Assembly (NCBI GenBank): GCA_033032865.1
Contig: JAWHQI010000099.1
Span: forward strand, 4,081,501-4,145,500
Direction of reading: 5' to 3'
Source of the DNA: Dactylorhiza incarnata
Lineage: Eukaryota; Streptophyta; Magnoliopsida; Asparagales; Orchidaceae
DNA length: 64,000 nt
A model generated the notes under the pieces. That model was not told the origin of the DNA. It did not search any database and worked only from the letters and a program-made list of their open reading frames with translations. Numbering within the stretch: position 1 is the stretch's first letter; every line of letters begins with the position of its first letter. Of the stretch, positions 56,111 through 64,000 are shown in pieces. The translations under genes and the position numbers were made by a program.

Positions 56111-59100
56111 TGTAACGCCCCAGATTTTCTTATTTATTTTAAATGGGGGTAATTATAATAATTTAAAACGAAATATTAATTCAGGGCGTCGAGGTGTAGG
56201 GGCGTTACTGTTTCGGCACGTAGTCGTCGTTGTCCGGCGATTTAATTCTAGATGGGGGCGTAATTGCGGATAGAGGTATGTAAATGTGTATATATATACG
56301 TATGTATGTATATATATGTAATTATAAGCATGTATAAAAAAAATTTATATATAAACATACTATTACAAATGTATACAAAATTATAAATACATATATTCAT
56401 ATGTGTATGCATGCATGAAATTTTTATAGGGTGGTTTTGTGGAGGGTGCTATATTTATACAATTATGTATATAGATGCATGTATATAAAGGGTATATATA
56501 TATAAAAGCTTATATATATAAGTTAAATAAAAAAAAGAGAAGGGGGAGGGATTTATATCTGCGTTCCTTTAGCAGATTAGGAAAAAAAATATTAAAGAGC
56601 CGATTCTTTTCTTCTCCTCCCTGTCCCGTGGAGCGCCGACGAGTCGTTGAGGGTAAGGGCTGCGTCGGGTCGGTGTCGAGCAGCGTCGGAGCTGTCGGAG
56701 GTGGAAGGATCTTGGTTGCCGGGGCTGTCTTCGTCGCCGGGGTTGAGGATCCGGGAGGCTTCTTCCTCGCTCGTCGCGATTCGGCAGGGCATCGTTGTTT
56801 GAGGCAAGAAAACCCTTCCCTTACCTCCTCTCCATCTCTTTTCTGGACTCATTTTCCTTGCTTGGTAGTATCCTGGGTCTTCTAGTGGTTGAACCCCTAA
56901 TTTTGTTGACAATGGTTTTGGATTATCAGGGGTTGATCCTCTAGTTTTTTTTTTTGTTTTTTGTTGGCAAAATTTTGGGCTGTTTGTGGTGTTTCCTCTT
57001 GGTTGTTAGCAAGGTTCCCTATATTTTCTTTTTCTTTTGTTCTTATTTATGGCAATTTTCCCTATCTTGGTTAGCAAAGTTCTGAAATTTTTGGTTGGGG
57101 GCTGCTATTTAGTATCCAGTCGGATTTTAATTGGAGGGGGTTGCTGTATACAAATATTCCAATGGGAATTATTTAGGGCTGCTGTATACAAATATTCTAA
57201 TTGGAATTATCAGGGAGCTGCTCTATCTATATAATTCTCCTTTCCTTTTTGAGGGGGGTTGTTATACCTACACCCTTGCCTAAATGTTGGGGCTGCCTCT
57301 TTTAGAGATCTGTATTTGGGGGGCTGCTTTTCATGCTACTTAGTTGGGGGGCTGCTCCTTATCCTTGTTAATAAAGGGGCTGCTATTATGAAATAAATGT
57401 GGGGGTAGTTTCTTATTAGTTAATTTGAGCGGGGCTGCTTATACATTTCTTAGACTATTGGGCTGCTGCTATGCATCTTGAGGGGGGGCTGCTTCTCATA
57501 TCATTGTTTGGTTGGGCTACCTTATTTTCATGTTTAATTGGAGGGGGCTGCTAGTATTGAACTGCTGCTGTCCTCCTCTTTCAGTATGGCCGCTGTTTTG
57601 CATTTCCTTATAGGGTTGCTGCTATTATGCTTTCTTACCTAGCGGGGCTGCTGCTGTCTTTCTCATTTAGTGGGGCTGCTGCTAGGTAGTTCTGTTGGGG
57701 GGAGCTCTACCTTATTTACCTTTAAATTAGGGGCTGTTTTCATACATTTTGATGGGGGCTGCTTATATACTTCTTGTCTAAATTGGGGGCTGCTATATTT
57801 TGTTTTGGTTTGGATTTACAAACTATTAGTTTGGGGGCTGCTATGTTTTGTTTTAGTTTGGATTTGCAAACCATCTATTGGGGGCTGTTGTTTTATACTC
57901 TAAAAAGAGGAGGCTGCTGCTGTATTTAAATAGAGGGGGTTGCTGTTTATACATTAAATTGGGGGCTGCCTTATATACTTGTGCCTGTACTCTAATTGGG
58001 GCTGCTGGGTGCAAACCAGTTGGGATTCTTTTTAGAGGGCTGCATCTATTTCTGTTTTCTTCCTTGTCCAACTAAGGGCTGCTGTATTATTATTATCTGG
58101 GGGCTGTTTTCATACTATCATGTTGGGGGCTGCTCTTGCCTTTGTCTAATAAGGGGGCTGCTGTTATGTTGATTATGTTGGAAGTTCTTGTAAATCCCTA
58201 TGGTTTATGATAATAAACACTTGATATATAAACCTCTGCGCCTATACACTAGGAAATTTTCTTGGTATAAACTTAAGTAAATTACCGATTCGTAAATTTT
58301 CTGGGTATCAGTTTGAGGGCTAGGTATTTACTTAGGTTTATGCAAAGTTAAATTTCCTAGGCTATATGCTAGAGATTTCGTTCTATTGGGAGAGTTTGAG
58401 CCTGTCAGCTCTTAGTTTATGCGGGGTGTCTCCTTGGTCTTTATGTTATTGGTTAAATCTTGGACTTATCTGTTTAGTTAAGCATAAGTGGTCTTGCTCG
58501 GTAAATCTCCAAATCCTGCACTGTTCTTTTGTTGGCTATGTTCTGATGGTCTAGCTGGTTAAATTGCCTGGGATTTTGTTTCCTAATTCCCGACGGGTAC
58601 GGGGAATTAGATGCTAAACTCCCTGGGAATTTCTTTTGCTAGTTCTCGATGATACAACGAAATCATTTATTGTTAAGGTGGATAGTTGTGTGGTTGCCTG
58701 TTGGGTTTCAAGCTCTTCACCCGTTCCAATTATTGAAACTTTCATTCTTACAGAAAAGTGATCATCTGTGATGTCTTGTCGTGCCCAATTCATTGCACGG
58801 TTTCGAGAGGTTTGTTGGGAGTCATGTTTGGACTCACCAAGTGTTTTCAAATGAATCGTTGAGTAGAGTTTATTTCTTTGTGACCTATCCTTAGGGTGTT
58901 ATGGTGCTGATATCTCGGGTTACGTCCCGTGTCTTAATTGAAACTTAAGTTGATTATTTAGAACCTTTGTCTTAAGCCTTGCACGGTGGGTAGTTTTGGG
59001 TGGCAGTGGATAAAGGACCACGACCCGGTTTTGGGCTGCGGGCGTTAGTGGAGATACCACTGTCGCAGTGCCTTCTTTTGGGGGACGCTTTTCCCTCGAG

Positions 59101-60089
59101 CTGATCAGTCTCAAGTTCTTAAACATATATACTTATATATGTGTATTATGATATTATATGTATGACCATCACCTCTGAGCCGCAATGGCGGACACGTGGT
59201 GGGCTTTGATTGTGTTGACTATTACCTTCTGGTGCAGGCTTTTCTTCTTACCGAGTGCACTCGTTTGAGCTGGCTCGGGTTGTTGTAAGCTTATAGATGT
59301 TTACCTGCTTAGTTTTCCTTTCTGCACTCTCTTATTTCTCTTATTGCTAATCTTGGTTTTCTTGCACCCTCTTGGGCTGAGGCATTCTTTTCTTATGAAT
59401 GTCTCAGGTTCAGGTTCTTAGCCGCTGCAGGAGTTAGAGCGACGTCGTTCAGTGTTCCTGTCGAGGCCCTTCCCCTCTTAGGTAAGGGGCAGTTGCTTAG
59501 TTGTTGTCTCTCCTTTAGCCATTTTTCCTCCTTCCCTGCGGGTTCGTGTCAGCTGTTGGCGCCCGCATGGCTTTTTGTTTAGATTACTTACTGTTTGCTT
59601 TGCTGTTACTTTTGGGTACTTTACCTACTTGCTCTCTGGGAAGCTTTTTGCTAAGATGTAGTAGTTACTTTATTGATATAAAAATGTCATCCTTGCACAT
59701 CATGATTTTTAACAGATGTCACATATTTTGAAAATCGAAGAAAAATCTTTTCCTACTATACTAAACATAGATATGTGCATATCATTTCTGGAAATGCTTA
59801 TTTTCTTGCTCATGTAGGCTAAAAGCAAACCTATTTTTTTTTCGCTGCGTAAATAGAGTTTTCTACTTGTGGACTAGATGATCCACCAGACCAAGGGACG
59901 TGGTCTTAAGCTAAAATGAAAATTTCTCTTTTAATCCAATCACATATATGTTTTTTTTTATAAAATTATCGTAAAGAGTGTTTGCCTGAGCGTCTGTAGT
60001 CGTCTCCTGCAGGCGTGGCATCACGACGCGTATTTTTCCCTTGCTCTGATATTACGTATTATATTTTGGGAAAAATGCGGGTTGTGACA
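56111..60089 (+). repeat. Del-like 5' LTR, 3979 bp
   Basis: Matches 62365-64000 over the visible 1.63 kb. I found only two length differences (a TA near 56133 and one A in the A-run near 56530) and no substitution. It contains AT-dinucleotide tracts (56280-56530) and a field of GGGGCTGCT words (about 57100-58165). Confidence 0.85.
57100..58165 (+). repeat. Dispersed GGGGCTGCT motif array in the Del-like LTR
   Basis: About 25-30 copies of GGGGCTGCT or close variants (GGGGGCTGCT, GGGCTGCTGC) occur at intervals of roughly 25-50 bases. The spacers differ from one another, so this is not a simple tandem repeat. The first part recurs in the 3' LTR (63355 onward). Confidence 0.85.
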
Positions 60090-60090
60090 G

Positions 60091-60102
60091 TTGGTATCAG
60101 AG
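60091..60102 (+). other. Del-like primer-binding site
   Basis: TTGGTATCAGAG directly after the LTR, initiator-Met tRNA type. Confidence 0.85.
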
Positions 60103-61259
60103 GGAGGTTAGCCGGGTTGCTGTGATAGTCTGGTTGCCCGGTTAACCGCCTGGTGAGAATCGTCATTCATTGCATACACACACCGAAGGGTCATCAGTAT
60201 GTCTTGGCTGAAGCATGAACACTACACTCATAGCATGATAAGAAGTATACGGGGCATATTATGTAGTATGGGATGCATAATATGTGTTTGTATATGGATC
60301 CTCATAGGTGACAACATACGACTGTTATGTAGTATGGGATGCATAATGTAGGTCGCATGCGTGTCCATTAGATTTTCTTTTTCGTTGCATGCGATAATAT
60401 GTAGTATGGGATGCATAAGATCGCATGTGTACGCCGCTCATAGCATGCATTAAGGCCTTTTTAGATTGCATAGCACTGCATGTGCATCATAACATAGCAT
60501 TAACACACGTGTCAAGCTAAAGACATACATGATGATGCTCGTACACACATGATTTGAAATAAAATTTGGCATTCATGCTTTTATATTATATGCACATAAG
60601 TTGATAGGATGATGGTATATCATCCTAAGTTAAGCATAACATCATTTCATAAATTCCCAGGGCAAGGTAACAGCAAGAGCAAGTATCTACTCTTTCCTGG
60701 TCTGTATCGAGTTAGGATATTCTAGTTCCTAGCTGTTGTGTCCTAAGCTGGGTGTATTTGGTGTTCGTTCGTAATTGCAATCGATAACTCCAGAGCGTCG
60801 TGTGTCGGAGTCGGCTCTCCGGTTAGAGGGGGATCCCTTAGGTGCGCTTAGTGAGGCGGTGACTAAGGAGTTGCGTTAGAGTATCGAGGCGTTGTCGAGA
60901 CGAGTGGTTGTGAAACAAGCGCAGTTTTTCTGCCCAGGTGTTTTCAGGATTAAGGTTTTGACCTAGTTTATTCGTTGGCTTGCGAGTGTGGATTTGGATT
61001 TTGTTATCTCAATACTGTGCGAGTTAAGGTAGAGGATGTTGAGCATGCCTTCTTTTTGATTTGAGTCTTACTCGATGTTTTGGCTATAGAGCTTCGCAGG
61101 AGGTCGTCGTTAGGTTATCGATTGTTGAGCAGTTTTTTTCCCCCAGGTGATTCCAGGTTAGATTCTAACCTAATTGTTTACTTTCAGCTTTGATTCTAGA
61201 TTGTTTTCGCTCGATTTGTTGCGTATCCAATTTTATAGGAGAGTTTAAGGTATATAACC
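60103..61259 (+). other. Del-like leader and lost gag region
   Basis: No gag domain is recognisable. Three copies of ATGTAGTATGGGATGCATAA lie at about 60259, 60333 and 60399. The rest is unassigned, probably decayed gag. Confidence 0.5.
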
Positions 61260-62330
61260 TTTAGGCGAGCATTCCTTCTCGATTCTGGTGCTACCCTCTT
61301 GTGTATGGCTAGGTCTTTAGTAGAGCATCGTGGTTTGACCCTTGATCGGGTTGGTGGTCCCCTTAATGTTAAGTTCCCCTCTGGTGGCTCCGTGGTGTCG
61401 AATTAGGGTATCTAGGGTTGTCCTGTCCCCTTAGGTGGTTTCTTAGCTTTGATAATCTAAAGGTGCTAGACCTGGAGCTTTCGTTGTGATTTTTGGGTTT
61501 GGGCTGGTGGTCCAGGTTTGATGTTGTTATCCAACGCAAGGTAAAGCGTTTGGTCTTTAAGCTGGACATCGGTCAACCCTCGAGCCTGTTTGGCTTTCCG
61601 CGCAATGTTTCCCCGATTGTTTCCGCGGTGTGTGCTCAGAGCCTTTAGTTTCCGGTTGTTTTGCCTACCTTGTTTCTATGTTAGAAACTGGTAGCAGTTT
61701 ACCGGGTATCGAAGATTTTCTTCCCTGTGGTGCGAGATCTCGCTGATGTTTTCGCCGTTAGTCTCCCTGTTTTTTTACCTGTGAGAGATGAGGAGTTTGT
61801 TTCTGACCTAGAGCCGGGTACTTGTCCTATTGCTAAGGCACCGTACCCTTTGGCCCCGCGTATGTTGCGAGAGTGGCGCACTCAGTTAGATGAGTGGTTG
61901 CAGTGTAGCTTTCTCCTGGACTAGTTCCTTGCCCTGGAGTGCTCTCGTCTTGTTCGTAAGGAAGAAAGTTAGTTCGGTGAGATTGGGTGTCGATTATCGA
62001 GAACTGATCAAGGTGACCATCTAGGGAAGATAGTCGTTGCCTCAGATTGATGTTTTTTCTTGATCAGTTGCGTGGTAGTTCAGTGTTTTCAAAGGCTGAT
62101 CTTCTTTTAGGTTTCCTTTAGTTGGGGATCCGCGAGTCGGATGTTCCGCGATCTGCTTTCTGTTCTCGGCTTGGACATTTCGAGTCTTGTTAATGTCCTT
62201 TTTCTTTTGGGTAATCTTATGCGCATCTGTTTTCCTAGACCTTTTCGGTTAGCATTTCTATCTAGCGAGTGTGAGCTTACCTCTCCCTTGGCTCTTTTCA
62301 TGCATTGTTTTCTAAAGTTTTGGTTCTAAG
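61260..62330 (+). pseudogene. Del-like protease and RT fragment, decayed
   Basis: A protease-like frame at about 61268-61380 reads FLLDSGATLLCMARSLVEHR, the DSGA active site of Gypsy protease. After several stops, the 61727-61924 frame gives LADVFAVSLPVFLPVRDEE, then LEPGTCPIAKAPYPLAP, the conserved run into reverse transcriptase. It then degrades (VFSKADLLLGF-like and ESDVPRSAF-like pieces near 62085-62160) and stops before the catalytic box. The rest of RT, RNase H, integrase and chromodomain are missing. Confidence 0.75.
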
Positions 62331-62364
62331 TTTCGGGACGAAACTTCCTTTTTGGTGGGGTGAC
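62331..62364 (+). other. Del-like polypurine region
   Basis: TTTGGTGGGGTGAC directly before the LTR, preceded by GGGACGAAACTTCC, a sequence often seen just upstream of the 3' LTR in Del-type elements. Confidence 0.7.
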
Positions 62365-64000
62365 TGTAACGCCCCAGATTTTCTTATATTTATTTTAAAT
62401 GGGGGTAATTATAATAATTTAAAACGAAATATTAATTCAGGGCGTCGAGGTGTAGGGGCGTTACTGTTTCGGCACGTAGTCGTCGTTGTCCGGCGATTTA
62501 ATTCTAGATGGGGGCGTAATTGCGGATAGAGGTATGTAAATGTGTATATATATACGTATGTATGTATATATATGTAATTATAAGCATGTATAAAAAAAAT
62601 TTATATATAAACATACTATTACAAATGTATACAAAATTATAAATACATATATTCATATGTGTATGCATGCATGAAATTTTTATAGGGTGGTTTTGTGGAG
62701 GGTGCTATATTTATACAATTATGTATATAGATGCATGTATATAAAGGGTATATATATATAAAAGCTTATATATATAAGTTAAATAAAAAAAAAGAGAAGG
62801 GGGAGGGATTTATATCTGCGTTCCTTTAGCAGATTAGGAAAAAAAATATTAAAGAGCCGATTCTTTTCTTCTCCTCCCTGTCCCGTGGAGCGCCGACGAG
62901 TCGTTGAGGGTAAGGGCTGCGTCGGGTCGGTGTCGAGCAGCGTCGGAGCTGTCGGAGGTGGAAGGATCTTGGTTGCCGGGGCTGTCTTCGTCGCCGGGGT
63001 TGAGGATCCGGGAGGCTTCTTCCTCGCTCGTCGCGATTCGGCAGGGCATCGTTGTTTGAGGCAAGAAAACCCTTCCCTTACCTCCTCTCCATCTCTTTTC
63101 TGGACTCATTTTCCTTGCTTGGTAGTATCCTGGGTCTTCTAGTGGTTGAACCCCTAATTTTGTTGACAATGGTTTTGGATTATCAGGGGTTGATCCTCTA
63201 GTTTTTTTTTTTGTTTTTTGTTGGCAAAATTTTGGGCTGTTTGTGGTGTTTCCTCTTGGTTGTTAGCAAGGTTCCCTATATTTTCTTTTTCTTTTGTTCT
63301 TATTTATGGCAATTTTCCCTATCTTGGTTAGCAAAGTTCTGAAATTTTTGGTTGGGGGCTGCTATTTAGTATCCAGTCGGATTTTAATTGGAGGGGGTTG
63401 CTGTATACAAATATTCCAATGGGAATTATTTAGGGCTGCTGTATACAAATATTCTAATTGGAATTATCAGGGAGCTGCTCTATCTATATAATTCTCCTTT
63501 CCTTTTTGAGGGGGGTTGTTATACCTACACCCTTGCCTAAATGTTGGGGCTGCCTCTTTTAGAGATCTGTATTTGGGGGGCTGCTTTTCATGCTACTTAG
63601 TTGGGGGGCTGCTCCTTATCCTTGTTAATAAAGGGGCTGCTATTATGAAATAAATGTGGGGGTAGTTTCTTATTAGTTAATTTGAGCGGGGCTGCTTATA
63701 CATTTCTTAGACTATTGGGCTGCTGCTATGCATCTTGAGGGGGGGCTGCTTCTCATATCATTGTTTGGTTGGGCTACCTTATTTTCATGTTTAATTGGAG
63801 GGGGCTGCTAGTATTGAACTGCTGCTGTCCTCCTCTTTCAGTATGGCCGCTGTTTTGCATTTCCTTATAGGGTTGCTGCTATTATGCTTTCTTACCTAGC
63901 GGGGCTGCTGCTGTCTTTCTCATTTAGTGGGGCTGCTGCTAGGTAGTTCTGTTGGGGGGAGCTCTACCTTATTTACCTTTAAATTAGGGGCTGTTTTCAT
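62365..64000 (+). repeat. Del-like 3' LTR, first 1636 bp
   Basis: Nearly identical to 56111-57744, and cut by the window end. Confidence 0.9.

Larger units (their letters stand above)
44169..64000 (+). mobile_element. Athila-like Gypsy element with three insertions, right end outside window
   Basis: The 5' LTR is 44169-45912. Then come a tRNA-Asp-type primer site, gag-protease, reverse transcriptase, RNase H, integrase, a long A/T-rich 3' region and the first 394 bp of the 3' LTR (55717-56110). Interruptions are a solo LTR at 48645, a second at 51165 and the Del-like element at 56111. Frame breaks throughout make it inactive. The protease of the form LADLGASINLMP and the NVPFCEVISQMPKY block are typical of Athila. 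Confidence 0.88.
56111..64000 (+). mobile_element. Del/Tekay-like Gypsy with about 4-kb LTRs and a reduced interior
   Basis: The 5' LTR is 56111-60089. A primer site of TTGGTATCAGAG type follows. The interior is only 2.3 kb, with protease/RT remnants, then the 3' LTR starts at 62365 and runs off the window. TGTAACGCCCC...TTGTGACA ends and the RT fragment indicate a chromovirus of the Del/Tekay kind. A full element should have 4-5 kb of coding DNA. Left flank is TCACG; the right TSD is not in view. Confidence 0.82.

Noticed and set aside
56475..63491. Paired plus and minus frames repeated about 6257 bp apart (for example 56592-56912 and 62849-63169)
   Set aside because: They are the two LTR copies of the Del-like element. 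Identity reflects LTR duplication, not conserved coding.
1..64000. tRNA, rRNA, CRISPR or organellar/bacterial features
   Set aside because: Only tRNA-complementary primer sites were seen, no tRNA genes. Repeats are eukaryotic LTR, MITE and microsatellite types, with no prokaryotic operon structure.

Overview
This is repeat-dense nuclear DNA of a flowering plant. Almost the whole window is LTR retrotransposons inserted into one another. The evidence is Copia and Gypsy gag/protease/reverse transcriptase/integrase domains, primer-binding sites matching plant initiator-Met tRNA (TGGTATCAGAG type) and tRNA-Asp (TGGCGCCGTTGCCGGGGA type), polypurine tracts, and 5-bp target-site duplications (TSDs) that I could pair for seven insertions. 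The only recognisable ordinary gene material is two exons of a DA1-like LIM-domain gene at about 21.37-21.70 kb. I cannot name the species.

Layout, left to right. (1) 1-1984: the 5' part of a minus-strand Copia element (Copia-1: gag, primer site, 5' LTR), cut by the window edge. (2) 1985-5601: AT-rich low-copy DNA holding a Harbinger-like MITE (4045-5415) that is filled by a 19-bp CpG-rich minisatellite. (3) 5602-21324: a minus-strand Gypsy element (GP-1, TSD GTCAT) with gag and protease but no reverse transcriptase or integrase. Its 5' LTR is split by a palindromic LTR element (10386-19903, TSD AGGGG). One arm of that palindrome is split again by a complete minus-strand Copia (Copia-2, 12827-19240, TSD AAATT). 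(4) 21325-22600: the DA1-like exons, a long CT microsatellite, then unassigned DNA. (5) 22600-23279: a CACTA-type transposon end and a piece of a chromovirus-type LTR. (6) 23280-26552, resuming at 43577: a badly decayed minus-strand Tat-like Gypsy. It is split by a SIRE-like Copia (Copia-3, 26553-43571, TSD CTTAC), whose integrase is in turn split by a second gag-protease-only Gypsy (GP-2, 31260-38000, TSD GATGC). (7) 44169-64000: an Athila-like Gypsy broken by two solo LTRs (48645-50099, TSD CTATT; 51165-52275, TSD ATCAT). Its 3' LTR is broken by a Del/Tekay-like element with LTRs of about 4 kb (56111 to beyond the window end).

Functionally, the coding parts are copies of the standard retrotransposon proteins: gag capsid, aspartic protease, reverse transcriptase/RNase H and integrase. 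Most carry stops or frameshifts. GP-2 is the best preserved, with open gag and protease frames, but it would need polymerase and integrase supplied by other elements. The nesting gives a relative order of insertion: GP-1, then the palindromic element, then Copia-2; Tat-like, then Copia-3, then GP-2; Athila-like, then the solo LTRs and the Del-like element. The most unusual objects are the palindromic LTR element, the gag-protease-only family, the minisatellite-bearing MITE, and the short CpG-rich inverted motifs that recur in the LTRs of nearly every unrelated family here.
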